Part shown: one piece after another, positions 18,006-26,530 of the stretch
How positions within the stretch are numbered: the first letter of the stretch is position 1
Layout of the letters: each line of letters starts with the position of its first letter
Source of the DNA: Flavobacterium turcicum
GTDB lineage: Bacteria; Bacteroidota; Bacteroidia; Flavobacteriales; Flavobacteriaceae
Assembly: GCF_011365745.1 (NCBI RefSeq)
Contig: NZ_JAAOBY010000001.1
Span: forward strand, 310,001 to 374,000
Reading direction: 5' to 3'
Length of the DNA stretch: 64,000 nucleotides
Notes under the pieces: model-generated
Database searches by the model: none
The model's input: the letters and a program-made list of their open reading frames with translations, nothing else
What the model was told of the DNA's origin: nothing
Position numbers and translations under genes: made by a program

Positions 18006-19106
18006 ATGAAATTTAGAATTCTGTTGCTCCTTTCTCTCGGCCTACCTACAATTGCCTCGTCACAAACTAAAAAATACAGCATTCACACCGTAGCTTTTTA
18101 TAATTTCGAAAATTTATTCGACACTATAAATGACCCAGATACTTTTGATGAGGAATGGACGCCAAAAGGTTTACAGCGTTGGACATTCGACAAATACCAA
18201 AAAAAGTTAGCCAATCTAGCTCGTGTTCTTTCTTCAATTGGCACTGGAGAGCATGCAGATTCACCAACGCTTATTGGAGGTTGCGAAATTGAAAACAGAG
18301 CTGTTCTTGAAGATCTTGTCAAACAGCCACTTTTGTTAGAGAAAGAATATGGCATCGTACATTTTGATTCGCCAGACAAACGCGGAATCGATGTAGCGCT
18401 TTTGTATCAAAAAAGTAAATTCCAACCCACAAGCTCCAGCAACATCCCGTTGTACATTTACAAAAAAGGAAATGTGACAAAAGATGAGGTAGCTGATAAA
18501 GCCGCTGAGATCACGGATGATAATCCTGAAGTAAATACCAAAAATTACAGAGTATACACTCGAGATCAACTTTTAGTAACCGGTTTTCTTGAAGGCGAAG
18601 AAATTCATATTATTGTAAACCACTGGCCATCTCGCTCTGGAGGTGAAAAAAAATCAAGTCCGTATCGCGAGGCAGCAGGCTTATTGAACAGAAAAATAAT
18701 TGATTCGTTACAGCGAATTAATCCCGAAGCAAAAATCATCACTATGGGCGATCTCAATGACGGACCTTATAATAAAAGCGTAAAAATAGGGCTTGGCGCC
18801 AAAGCTAAAAAAGCATCTGTAGTAGCGTTTGGCATCTTTAACCCTTTTGAAGAAATGGCTCAAAAAGGCCAAGGAACCATTGCGCATCGTGATGCTTGGG
18901 ATATTTTTGATCAAATAATGATTTCAGAAACTTTAATCCGCACTGATTTTTCTAGCTATCGTTTCTGGAAAGCGGGTATTTACAACAAGCCTTTTCTCAT
19001 CCAAAACAGCGGTCAGTTTAAAGGATATCCGTTGCGGCATTCATCCTCTGAAATTGGTTTTAGCGACCATTTTCCCGTTTACATTTATTTGATCAAGCAA
19101 AAATAA
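18006..19106 (+). CDS. Secreted endonuclease/exonuclease/phosphatase-fold protein
   Basis: A 366-residue protein with a signal peptide (residues 1-20, ending IASSQ). It carries the EEP-fold motifs: FYNFENLFD with the metal-site asparagine, GGCEIENR with the metal glutamate, VNHWPSRSGG, MGDLNDGP, and SDHFPVYI with the catalytic histidine near the C-terminus. Members hydrolyse phosphodiester bonds in DNA, RNA or lipids. The export signal suggests nucleic-acid scavenging or extracellular phosphatase activity, but the substrate is inferred only from the fold. It is divergent from the LD-carboxypeptidase gene. Confidence 0.88.
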   Translation: MKFRILLLLSLGLPTIASSQTKKYSIHTVAFYNFENLFDTINDPDTFDEEWTPKGLQRWTFDKYQKKLANLARVLSSIGTGEHADSPTLIGGCEIENRAVLEDLVKQPLLLEKEYGIVHFDSPDKRGIDVALLYQKSKFQPTSSSNIPLYIYKKGNVTKDEVADKAAEITDDNPEVNTKNYRVYTRDQLLVTGFLEGEEIHIIVNHWPSRSGGEKKSSPYREAAGLLNRKIIDSLQRINPEAKIITMGDLNDGPYNKSVKIGLGAKAKKASVVAFGIFNPFEEMAQKGQGTIAHRDAWDIFDQIMISETLIRTDFSSYRFWKAGIYNKPFLIQNSGQFKGYPLRHSSSEIGFSDHFPVYIYLIKQK

Positions 19107-19161
19107 CACACAGCCACCTTCGCTTTTTTGGTAAAAATTAGTCGCTTGATTCATTGAAAAT

Positions 19162-19190
19162 CTTAGTACCTTAGTGGCTTAGTAACTTTG
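19162..19190. repeat. Intergenic word repeat (CTTAGT x3) ending in a -7 promoter box
   Basis: Three copies of CTTAGT at 8-base spacing (19162, 19170, 19178) run directly into TAACTTTG (19183-19190), an exact -7 match 14 bases before haaO. The same word style (CTTAGCAACTTAGC) recurs at 42213-42225. Confidence 0.6.
19183..19190 (+). promoter_or_regulatory. -7 element of haaO
   Basis: TAACTTTG matches TAnnTTTG and lies 14 bases before the ATG at 19205. It overlaps the last word of the CTTAGT repeat. Confidence 0.45.
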
Positions 19191-19204
19191 AAACTCATAC
19201 TAAA

Positions 19205-19744
19205 ATGGCAATCGCAAAACCCTTCAACCTCAATAAGTGGATTGATGAAAATCGTCACCTACTCAAACCGCCCGTAGGTAACAAAAATTTATACCAAGAA
19301 TCAGGAGATTATATCGTTATGGTGGTGGCTGGCCCCAACGCCCGTAAAGACTATCATTACAACGAAACCGAAGAACTATTTTACCAACTTGAAGGTTCTA
19401 TAAAAGTAATTATTCAAGAAGATGGAGAGCGCCGCGAAATGGAATTAAATCCTGGCGATATGTATCTCAATCCTGCCAAAACGCCACATTCACCGGTTCG
19501 TTCTGAGGGTTCAATTGGGTTGGTTATTGAACGCAAACGAGCGGGTCAGGGTTTTACCGATGGCTTACTGTGGTTTTGTGATAACTGCAATCACAAATTG
19601 CACGAGGTTTATTTTGAACTCCATAACATAGAGAAGGATTTTCTGCCTCATTTCAAACATTTTTATAATTCAGAAAGCTTGCGCACCTGCGATTCGTGCG
19701 GAACGGTCATGCAGGCCGATCCTAAATTTGTTTCTAAAGACTAG
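19205..19744 (+). CDS. haaO: 3-Hydroxyanthranilate 3,4-dioxygenase
   Basis: A 179-residue cupin protein. The iron-site residues are in HYNETEELFYQLEG (His, Glu) and TPHSPVRS (His), with the substrate-binding arginine and proline region nearby. The C-terminus has two CxxC pairs (CDNC near residue 126 and CDSC near 161) forming the rubredoxin-like metal site of bacterial HAAO. It opens 3-hydroxyanthranilate to the semialdehyde that forms quinolinate or is catabolised, in the kynurenine route of tryptophan degradation. Other kynurenine genes are not in the window, but the aldehyde dehydrogenase downstream could act on related semialdehydes. Confidence 0.94.
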   Translation: MAIAKPFNLNKWIDENRHLLKPPVGNKNLYQESGDYIVMVVAGPNARKDYHYNETEELFYQLEGSIKVIIQEDGERREMELNPGDMYLNPAKTPHSPVRSEGSIGLVIERKRAGQGFTDGLLWFCDNCNHKLHEVYFELHNIEKDFLPHFKHFYNSESLRTCDSCGTVMQADPKFVSKD

Positions 19745-19852
19745 TTTTTTAGTAGCTTTTTCCCGTTATCCGCTGTATTCCCGATTAAAAAAACTACGGC
19801 CAAAAAATCCTTGTTTTTTAAAATCGGGAGATGCCGCTGCTACCGGGGCTAG
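19745..19852. repeat. Structured element directly after the haaO stop (3'-UTR family copy 1)
   Basis: The 108 bases after the stop can fold end to end: TAGC/GCTA outer arms, then CCCG/CGGG, and TCCCGATT (19778) with AATCGGGA (19822). It shares TCCGCTGTAT (19769) and GATGCCGCT (19830) with the element at 56803, and GGGCTAG with the element at 48815. Confidence 0.6.
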
Positions 19853-19939
19853 AACAAAATAAAATACCAAAGTGTATTTTTCAAGCTGAAATCAATATAT
19901 TTGTAAATAAATATAACAATTTTAATCAAAAAAGTTAGA

Positions 19940-21493
19940 ATGATAACAATAGCCAATCAATTCGGAATGAACGAAGCCTTGAAGCAATTGGGCATAAATG
20001 ATATAAACGAAGGAAGTTCAACCGGACAAAACTCCTTTTCAAATGGTGAAATTTTAGAAAGTTTTTCGCCTGTTGACGGACAATTAATAGGTAAAGTAAA
20101 AACATCGACTGCCGCTGATTACGAAAAAGTAATGCAAACAGCAACAGAAGCTTTTAAGACTTTTAAAACAATGCCAGCGCCACAACGCGGCGAAATTGTA
20201 CGCCAGTTTGGTGAAAAATTACGTAAAAATAAAGAAGCTCTTGGTAAGTTAGTTTCCTATGAAATGGGGAAATCATTGCAAGAAGGATATGGAGAAGTTC
20301 AGGAAATGATTGATATCTGTGATTTTGCAGTGGGATTATCTCGTCAATTACACGGTTTAACCATGCACTCTGAGCGTCCAGGACACAGAATGTACGAGCA
20401 ATACCATCCATTAGGAGTGGTAGGAATCATTTCGGCTTTCAATTTTCCAGTAGCAGTTTGGGCTTGGAACACAGCATTAGCTTGGATTTGTGGCGATGTT
20501 TGCGTTTGGAAACCATCTGAAAAAACACCTCTTTGCGGTATTGCTTGCCAAAATATTATTGCTGAAGTAATTAAAGAAAATAACCTTCCAGAAGGAATTT
20601 CTTGTTTGATCAACGGAGATTACAAAGTAGGCGAAATGATGACTAACGATAAGCGCGTGCCTTTGGTATCTGCAACAGGTTCTACTCGTATGGGTAAAAT
20701 TGTAGCGCAAGCGGTTGCTGCTCGTCTTGGAAAATCATTGTTAGAATTAGGTGGAAACAATGCTATCATTGTAACTCCTGATGCGGATATAAAAATGACC
20801 GTTATTGGTGCCGTATTTGGTGCCGTTGGAACTGCAGGACAACGTTGTACTTCAACACGTAGATTGATCATTCACGAAAGTATTTACGATACTGTAAAAG
20901 ATGCCATGGTGTCTGCTTACAAGCAATTGCGTATTGGTAATCCATTAGATGAAAATAATCATGTTGGTCCTGTAATTGACACACATGCTGTAGAAATGTA
21001 TAATAAAGCGCTTGAAAAAGTAGTTGCCGAAGGCGGAAAAATTCTTGTTGAAGGCGGAGTGCTTTCTGGCGAAGGATTTGAAAGTGGTTGTTATGTAAAA
21101 CCAGCTATTGCTGAGGCTGATAACACTTTTGAAATTGTACAACACGAAACTTTTGCACCTGTATTGTACTTATTAAAATATTCAGGAACGGTAGAAAATG
21201 CTATTGCAATTCAAAACGGAGTAGCACAAGGATTGTCATCGGCAATTATGACCAATAATTTGCGTGAAGCAGAATTATTCCTTTCTGTAACAGGTTCTGA
21301 TTGTGGTATTGCAAACGTAAACATTGGAACTTCTGGTGCCGAAATTGGAGGTGCTTTTGGAGGAGAAAAAGAAACAGGTGGCGGTCGTGAGTCTGGCTCT
21401 GATGCTTGGAAAGTGTATATGCGTCGTCAAACTAATACCATCAATTACACCACAAGTTTACCCTTAGCACAAGGAATCAAATTTGATTTGTAA
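19940..21493 (+). CDS. Aldehyde dehydrogenase, ALDH7-like (aminoadipate-semialdehyde type)
   Basis: A 517-residue ALDH. The catalytic cysteine is C303 in GTAGQRCTSTRR, the general-base glutamate is in LLELGGNNAI, and the oxyanion asparagine lies in FNFPVAVWAWN. The GAEIGGAFGGEKETGGGRESGSDAWK block is typical of the ALDH7 (antiquitin) group, which oxidises 2-aminoadipate 6-semialdehyde to aminoadipate with NAD+ in lysine degradation. Other semialdehydes are possible, and the preceding haaO gene leaves a link to 3-hydroxyanthranilate breakdown open. A strong terminator follows. Confidence 0.88.
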   Translation: MITIANQFGMNEALKQLGINDINEGSSTGQNSFSNGEILESFSPVDGQLIGKVKTSTAADYEKVMQTATEAFKTFKTMPAPQRGEIVRQFGEKLRKNKEALGKLVSYEMGKSLQEGYGEVQEMIDICDFAVGLSRQLHGLTMHSERPGHRMYEQYHPLGVVGIISAFNFPVAVWAWNTALAWICGDVCVWKPSEKTPLCGIACQNIIAEVIKENNLPEGISCLINGDYKVGEMMTNDKRVPLVSATGSTRMGKIVAQAVAARLGKSLLELGGNNAIIVTPDADIKMTVIGAVFGAVGTAGQRCTSTRRLIIHESIYDTVKDAMVSAYKQLRIGNPLDENNHVGPVIDTHAVEMYNKALEKVVAEGGKILVEGGVLSGEGFESGCYVKPAIAEADNTFEIVQHETFAPVLYLLKYSGTVENAIAIQNGVAQGLSSAIMTNNLREAELFLSVTGSDCGIANVNIGTSGAEIGGAFGGEKETGGGRESGSDAWKVYMRRQTNTINYTTSLPLAQGIKFDL

Positions 21494-21512
21494 TTGAATA
21501 AATAGAAATACT

Positions 21513-21548
21513 AAAAAAGGCAATTTGAAATCTCAAATTGCCTTTTTT
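21513..21548. terminator. Bidirectional intrinsic terminator
   Basis: A 16-bp perfect stem (AAAAAAGGCAATTTGA with TCAAATTGCCTTTTTT) around a 4-base loop, between convergent genes ending at 21493 and 21570. Confidence 0.9.
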
Positions 21549-21569
21549 TTATTTCAAAATAGTTTTGTT

Positions 21570-22070
21570 CTACAAATTGAAAGACGCTCCTATACTAAAA
21601 GTAAACTGATTGTTTAGTTTATCAAAACCAATTGGGTTTGTTTTGTAACTAGCAATAGGAATTCCAGCCTCGGTAAAAACACCAAAACCTTCAGTAAAAA
21701 AATATCTAAAACCCAAGTGAGCACCAAAATTTCTTAAACCTAAATCTAATCCAGGATAAATATCCATTTTTTCATCCAGCTCAAATACGTTTCCTAAATT
21801 AGCATTAAAACGGGCTTTTAAATCAATACGGTCACCAAAATCTGGTTTGTTTCCTAAGGCATCATTTGAAACAGAAAGCAAATAGGAAGTAGCAAAGCCA
21901 AATGACATATTTTCTCCCAAACCAAAATCAGTTGCAACACGTATTCCGGATCCGCCATCTTGTAGTATTGCTCCAAGATCAAATTTAGTATCACCATTAC
22001 CTTTAAAAGCTTGGCCTTGAGCTACGCTAGCTGTTAGTACAAGTGCAAAAAGTACAATATATTTTTTCAT
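21570..22070 (-). CDS. Small outer-membrane beta-barrel-like protein
   Basis: A 166-residue protein with a signal peptide ending SVAQGQA. The mature part alternates polar and hydrophobic residues in strand-like segments (LGAILQDGG, MSFGFATSYLL, IDLKARFNANLG, NFGAHLGFRYF, FTFSIGASFNL) and ends in an aromatic-hydrophobic strand, as expected for an outer-membrane barrel of about eight strands. Related small proteins are widespread in Flavobacteriia with no known function. It lies 43 bp downstream of a phosphatase gene on the same strand and may share its promoter. Confidence 0.72.
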   Translation of the reverse strand: MKKYIVLFALVLTASVAQGQAFKGNGDTKFDLGAILQDGGSGIRVATDFGLGENMSFGFATSYLLSVSNDALGNKPDFGDRIDLKARFNANLGNVFELDEKMDIYPGLDLGLRNFGAHLGFRYFFTEGFGVFTEAGIPIASYKTNPIGFDKLNNQFTFSIGASFNL

Positions 22071-22112
22071 TTCCTCTGTTTTAAATTCGTAAAAATTAGT
22101 TGTTATGTTTTA

Positions 22113-22838
22113 TTAATTTCGGCCTTTTTCGTCAAAATACAATTGATTAAGCGGCTCACTTTGCCAAAATTCTTTGGTGTCAACATCAAGAATGGTAAGC
22201 GGACCTTTAAACGCGGCTCCCGTATCTACATTCCAAACGTTGGCTTTTTTAACAGGTGTCGTTTCTCCAATTCGCGTTACGGGAGTATGACCAATAAAAA
22301 TTTCATGGTACATGCTCAATCTTTTTGGATAAAAAGGATGGTCAAGCGCCATCCGATCGTCTAAGGATAAGGCGGTTTCCCAAAGAGTACGGTCCCAGTA
22401 AAATTGACCCGGAAAATATTCAAATTGTGCGCCATTCACATTCGTAAAACCGGCATGAACATACAATCTGTTGTGCTCGTCTAAATAATAATTTTTAAGC
22501 GATTTAAGGAATTCGATATGTTTTTGTTTTTGGCTGTATGTTACACTTTCGTAGGCTTTTACAGTTGCTTCGCCACCATGTTTGTACCACAAAAGGTTGT
22601 CTTTGCTCTCATCAAGCCATTCTAGTAATAAATCATCATGATTGCCGCGAATACAAATGCAATTTTGTTGTGATTGCAAATCAATAATAAAATCAAGTAC
22701 CTGAGGCGATTGACTCCATCCGTCTACATAATCTCCTAAAAAAATAAGAGTGTCGTGTTTGGTAACTTTGGCACGCTCCATGATTTGATGTAGCGCTCGC
22801 AAGCCACCATGAATATCGCCTATAACGAGTGTTCTCAT
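22113..22838 (-). CDS. Metallophosphoesterase, serine/threonine phosphatase or ApaH/PrpE type
   Basis: A 241-residue protein with all PPP-family metal motifs in order: GDIHGG (residues 7-12), GDYVDGW (36-42), RGNHDDL (64-70), VHAGF and GHTP. The family dephosphorylates phosphoproteins or splits diadenosine tetraphosphate; this compact form resembles bacterial PrpE/PrpA-type enzymes. The sequence does not decide between protein and nucleotide substrates. A -7 box lies 26 bases upstream. Confidence 0.88.
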   Translation of the reverse strand: MRTLVIGDIHGGLRALHQIMERAKVTKHDTLIFLGDYVDGWSQSPQVLDFIIDLQSQQNCICIRGNHDDLLLEWLDESKDNLLWYKHGGEATVKAYESVTYSQKQKHIEFLKSLKNYYLDEHNRLYVHAGFTNVNGAQFEYFPGQFYWDRTLWETALSLDDRMALDHPFYPKRLSMYHEIFIGHTPVTRIGETTPVKKANVWNVDTGAAFKGPLTILDVDTKEFWQSEPLNQLYFDEKGRN

Positions 22839-22863
22839 TCTGAATTTTCTCTATTTGTATTTG

Positions 22864-22871
22864 CAAAAATA
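22864..22871 (-). promoter_or_regulatory. -7 element of the phosphatase gene
   Basis: The minus strand reads TATTTTTG, matching TAnnTTTG, 26 bases before the ATG at 22838. Confidence 0.45.
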
Positions 22872-23013
22872 GCAGAAAAAAAGCACTATTTAAGCTAATT
22901 GTGAAAACAATGAAATTTGAGACGTATTGTTTTGAGCTAAATTCATTTTTTACTGTTTTAAACACGGTAATCATAAATCGTTAAACAGTTGTGAAAAATG
23001 TACTTACAAATGA

Positions 23014-23044
23014 TTGTGTAATTCAATTATTACAGTTATCTTTA
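23014..23044 (+). promoter_or_regulatory. Promoter-like pair inside a long gene-free gap
   Basis: TTG (23014-23016) is followed after 20 bases by TATCTTTA (23037-23044), which differs from TAnnTTTG only in the last base. It points rightward at a 26-codon reading frame. Confidence 0.4.
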
Positions 23045-23067
23045 CGGAAATTTAAACCAATTCCCTG

Positions 23068-23148
23068 ATGAGTACACTGGTTAAAATAACGTTACTTCTT
23101 GTAAAGATGATGTGTCAATTGATTACAGATATTATAAATTATTTTTAA
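23068..23148 (+). CDS. Possible 26-residue hydrophobic peptide
   Basis: ATG at 23068 opens a short frame ending TAA at 23146-23148. The peptide begins MSTLVKITLLLVKMMCQLI and would form a single membrane helix with a basic residue on each side. It is the only short frame in this 519-bp gap that sits behind a promoter-like pair (23014-23044). Length and lack of homologue evidence keep confidence low. The alternative is a small RNA starting near 23050. Confidence 0.22.
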   Translation: MSTLVKITLLLVKMMCQLITDIINYF

Positions 23149-23357
23149 TTTTTTCTGAATCTTTTACATCAATTCTTTTGTGTTAATTGCTATAAACTTT
23201 TAAGATGCTGCTTTAGAGTATTAAAAAGTAAAAATAAAGCAATTGGCTCCTTCTTTTTTTTGGCTTTATGCAAGCAAAATTTTTTTCCTCATCGAGATTT
23301 TTATTTAATGCAATTGAAGAAGACTTTCAATTATTTAGGTATACTTTCATGTAATAG
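23149..23357. other. AT-rich gap without recognised gene
   Basis: I see no gene on either strand. An imperfect ATAAAGC / GCTTTAT inverted pair with a T-run lies near 23236-23270 and might end a transcript coming from the promoter-like pair at 23014. Confidence 0.4.
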
Positions 23358-24494
23358 TTAAGTGTCGTATTTCATTTTTCGTAAAACCCTCAGAGCTTCT
23401 TTAAACGAAAGATATACAGGAATAAATGGTTTTAGAGTAGCTTTGGCTTCTATCAAATTTTGTTTAGCATCCTCAAGTCCGTTTAAATAACAAATCATAA
23501 AAGTATAAGGTAAATGCGATAGGTCTTTTTGATCTTGTAAAGTCAAGGCTTGAGCGGAGTTTATTTTTTTGAGCAAAGCCAAATTAGAATTGTAAATGTG
23601 ATACAACGTTTTTTTATCAAATTCAGGTGGCTGGAAAAGGAATTCTGTTTCTATTTTATAGTAACCATTTTCAAAAAAATGTAACGTTTGTTTTTCTAAC
23701 GGATAGTACTGCATTTGATCTCTTAATCCGAGGGGTACATACTCAATAATGGTGAAACTGTCTTCGTCAAAGAAAATTTCTACAACATCTTGCGAGGAGT
23801 AAAACAATTTAATTTGTTCGTTTACAAGCTCAATATCTACTCGTGATAAATAGGTTTTATTTTTAGATTTTTTAGTAATTCCCGCCCAACATATCACAAA
23901 CAACTCTTTAAAAACTTTGTACTTGGGGGCCATGTCTTTATGTTTGAAATTCATAAATTCAATTACGCCATCCAAGGTATGTGCTATGCTGTTTCGAGAG
24001 TTGTTTTCGATGCCAATTACGGTTTCAACGTTGGTAAAATTGAATTCCATTTTGCCTTCAAGCGGAGTGGTATTGCTACCAACACGGATAAAAATACTGT
24101 TTATCGGAATGGTATGAATGCCTTTTTTAAAACTAGAAATTTTATTTTTGGGTTTAATCGTTACCAATCCTACAACTTTATCTTTTGGTAAATTAGGAAA
24201 AGGAACATTCTCGTATTGAATTTTGGGAGGATTTTCTAAATAAGCATTTACAAGATTTTGAATTCGGCTATCGTCAAAAAAATCATCACCTAAAATTGTG
24301 TTATCTTGATCTTCGACACCGACGACTATATAAGAATTATTGGTAGGATTGGAGTTAGATAAAGCGCAAATGTGTTTCAAAAATTTGGCTTTTCCCTCGC
24401 GAGTATGCAGGTTCAACTGCCGCTTTTTATCATAAAAACTACATTCGTCATTGTGTGCGAGTAAATTTTTAATCAAAAGGCGTTTGTTGATCAT
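23358..24494 (-). CDS. AlbA_2/Schlafen-like putative DNA-binding protein
   Basis: A 378-residue protein. Residues about 1-150 fit the AlbA_2 (Schlafen-type) domain: an N-terminal ECSFYDKKRQLNLHTREGKAKFLKHICALSNS segment, IVVGVEDQDNTILGDDFFDD, and the IFIRVGSNTTPL block. Family members bind nucleic acid or ATP and are often annotated as ATP-binding proteins or transcriptional regulators. The C-terminal 220 residues have no domain I recognise. It is a lone gene between two gaps of more than 150 bp, so context gives no function. Confidence 0.75.
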   Translation of the reverse strand: MINKRLLIKNLLAHNDECSFYDKKRQLNLHTREGKAKFLKHICALSNSNPTNNSYIVVGVEDQDNTILGDDFFDDSRIQNLVNAYLENPPKIQYENVPFPNLPKDKVVGLVTIKPKNKISSFKKGIHTIPINSIFIRVGSNTTPLEGKMEFNFTNVETVIGIENNSRNSIAHTLDGVIEFMNFKHKDMAPKYKVFKELFVICWAGITKKSKNKTYLSRVDIELVNEQIKLFYSSQDVVEIFFDEDSFTIIEYVPLGLRDQMQYYPLEKQTLHFFENGYYKIETEFLFQPPEFDKKTLYHIYNSNLALLKKINSAQALTLQDQKDLSHLPYTFMICYLNGLEDAKQNLIEAKATLKPFIPVYLSFKEALRVLRKMKYDT

Positions 24495-24576
24495 TGTTAT
24501 TGATTAATGTGTATTTCCAATATCTTAAATCGTCATTGAAGAATTAATTATATTTAGGTTCTTTGCAAAATAAATT

Positions 24577-24626
24577 ACCGCAGATTCACGGACTTAAAAT
24601 TAATTAAAAATCTGTGAATCTGAGGT
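24577..24626. repeat. Imperfect inverted repeat (possible terminator)
   Basis: ACCGCAGATTCACGGA (24577-24592) pairs with TCTGTGAATCTGAGGT (24611-24626): a 16-bp stem with one mismatch and one G-U pair, 18-base AT-rich loop. It lies after the SDR gene on the minus strand. Confidence 0.6.
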
Positions 24627-24653
24627 TAATTTTTTAATGATTACAATTTTTTA

Positions 24654-25406
24654 CTAGTCTCTCTTTAAAATAGTTGCTGCAGCTTGAGCGGTAGGCAATA
24701 CTAGTAAATCACCAATATTGACGTGGTATGGTCGGGTTACTACAAAATGAATGATATCTGCAATATCCTCGGCAACTAGCGGTTCAAATCCGTTATAAAC
24801 ACTAGCCGCTCTGTTGGTATCCCCCTTAAAGCGTACTTCGCTAAATTCGGTTTCAACTGCGCCAGGATGTATCGCTCCAACTCGAATTCCGTACGGATTC
24901 AAATCAATGCGCATGGCTTGGTTCAAAGCATCTACCGCGTGTTTCGAGGCGCAGTAAACATTTCCGTTCGGGTAAACTTCCTTGCCTGCAATTGAACCAA
25001 TGTTGATGATGTGACCTGATTTTTTCGCAATCATACCCGGAATTACCGCTTTAGAAACATATAAAAGTCCTTTTACATTTATATCAATCATGGCGTCCCA
25101 ATCGTCAAGGCTTCCCGTTTGAATCGGGTCAAGTCCGTGCGCGTTTCCTGCGTTATTAATCAAAACATCGATGGTTGAAAAACCAGCTGGCAAGGAGCCA
25201 ATCTGATTTGAAACTGCTTCTTTGTCGCGTACATCAAAACACAATGTGTGTACTTGAGTGATTTTGCTTAACTCCTGAGCAAGTTCTTCAAGGCGGTCTT
25301 CTCGACGTCCGCACAAGATCACATTAAAATTGTTTTTGGCTAATAGTTGGGCTGTTGCCTTACCTATGCCGCTGGTAGCACCAGTTATCAATACGGTTTT
25401 ATTCAT
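24654..25406 (-). CDS. Short-chain dehydrogenase/reductase (YdfG-like)
   Basis: A 250-residue classical SDR: cofactor motif TGATSGIG (7-14), NNAG (87-90), catalytic serine in INIGSIAG and YCASK (the YxxxK pair near 152-156). The GRREDRLEEL segment after the second strand favours NADP. The sequence resembles YdfG-type enzymes that act on 3-hydroxy acids such as L-allo-threonine or serine, but the substrate is inferred only from similarity. It lies 39 bp after an aldo/keto reductase gene on the same strand, so the two are likely one transcript. Confidence 0.9.
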   Translation of the reverse strand: MNKTVLITGATSGIGKATAQLLAKNNFNVILCGRREDRLEELAQELSKITQVHTLCFDVRDKEAVSNQIGSLPAGFSTIDVLINNAGNAHGLDPIQTGSLDDWDAMIDINVKGLLYVSKAVIPGMIAKKSGHIINIGSIAGKEVYPNGNVYCASKHAVDALNQAMRIDLNPYGIRVGAIHPGAVETEFSEVRFKGDTNRAASVYNGFEPLVAEDIADIIHFVVTRPYHVNIGDLLVLPTAQAAATILKRD

Positions 25407-25445
25407 TTGTATTTTTTAAAAAATTAAAAATGCGCTTGATTTAAA

Positions 25446-26318
25446 TTAAGGAACTTTGTTCCCCATGCTTTCCGTCCAGATAGCAAACCAATCTTCATGA
25501 TCCAATTGTAAAGCAGCAGCTTTCATCAGTGATTGAATTCGAGCCACATTTACGGTACCTGCAATTGGAATAATTTTAGACGGATGTTGTAAAATCCATG
25601 CAAGCAATAATGTGTCTGAACCCAACTCGTATTTAGCAACCAAAGTTGCCAATAATTTTTTCAAACGTCGGGTTTGCGCATTGTCTTCTCTAAACACAGA
25701 TCCTAGCGGATTCCAAGACATTGGCCGAATATTATGTAGTTGCATATAAGCTAAACTGCCATCTAGCATAGGCTCGTGGTGTGTGGCTGAAAACTGAATT
25801 TGATTGTAAGAAACAGGTGTTTTTTGTCTTATCAATTCAGTTTGTGAATTTGTGAAATTCGAAAGCCCAAAATCAACGATTTTTCCTTGAGTTTGCAATT
25901 GAGTTACCGCCTCGGCAATTTCATCAGCTTGCATCAATGGGCTTGGTCGGTGCAATAACAATACATCTAAATAATCAGTGTGTAGGTTTTGTAAAGAGGC
26001 CTCGACAGATTGAATAATATAATCCTTGGAGTACTGATAATGTTTGATAGCGTTTTTCCTGTTCGCGGTTACCATCTGGATACCGCATTTTGAAATCAGC
26101 TGTATTTTTTCGCGCGCTATTTTGCTTGCTGCAAATGCTTTTCCAAAAGCGGCTTCGGTGGTATAATCACCGTAAATATCAGCATGGTCAAACGAAGAAA
26201 TTTTATTCTCCAAACACACATTAATCATGTTCTCCATTTCTTTGGAAGTGAGATTTTTATCCCAAATTCCCCAATTCATAACGCCAGCAATGATGGGGGA
26301 TAAATTTGTTTTTATCAT
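25446..26318 (-). CDS. Aldo/keto reductase (YdhF-like)
   Basis: A 290-residue protein with the AKR barrel motifs: the catalytic aspartate-tyrosine pair in SFDHADIYGDY, the lysine in QLISKCGIQ, the histidine region DVLLLHRPSPLM, and GLSNF. The C-terminal cofactor block IIPIAGTVNVARI is consistent with NADPH. The family reduces aldehydes and ketones; the natural substrate is unknown. It is the first gene of a likely two-gene unit with the SDR gene downstream. Confidence 0.9.
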   Translation of the reverse strand: MIKTNLSPIIAGVMNWGIWDKNLTSKEMENMINVCLENKISSFDHADIYGDYTTEAAFGKAFAASKIAREKIQLISKCGIQMVTANRKNAIKHYQYSKDYIIQSVEASLQNLHTDYLDVLLLHRPSPLMQADEIAEAVTQLQTQGKIVDFGLSNFTNSQTELIRQKTPVSYNQIQFSATHHEPMLDGSLAYMQLHNIRPMSWNPLGSVFREDNAQTRRLKKLLATLVAKYELGSDTLLLAWILQHPSKIIPIAGTVNVARIQSLMKAAALQLDHEDWFAIWTESMGNKVP

Positions 26319-26475
26319 GTTTTTTATTTTTTGTAAAAAATAGCTTTTTTACGTTTTCGAACTTTATTATTCAAAGTTCTTAAAATTATAAAAATTGTAT
26401 CACAATTAGTACTTAAAATTGCCTATTTTACTTAAGTTTTAACCATTTTTTAACATCTTACTTCTAAAAAAAAAT

Positions 26476-26483
26476 TCAATTTG
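26476..26483 (+). promoter_or_regulatory. Weak -7 element of the MoxR-Bat operon
   Basis: TCAATTTG differs from TAnnTTTG by one base, 47 bases before the moxR ATG. No clear -33 box is seen. Confidence 0.3.
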
Positions 26484-26530
26484 CAGCTTCAAACCAAAGG
26501 CATTTAATTCAAGTTTTTAAACACAAAATA

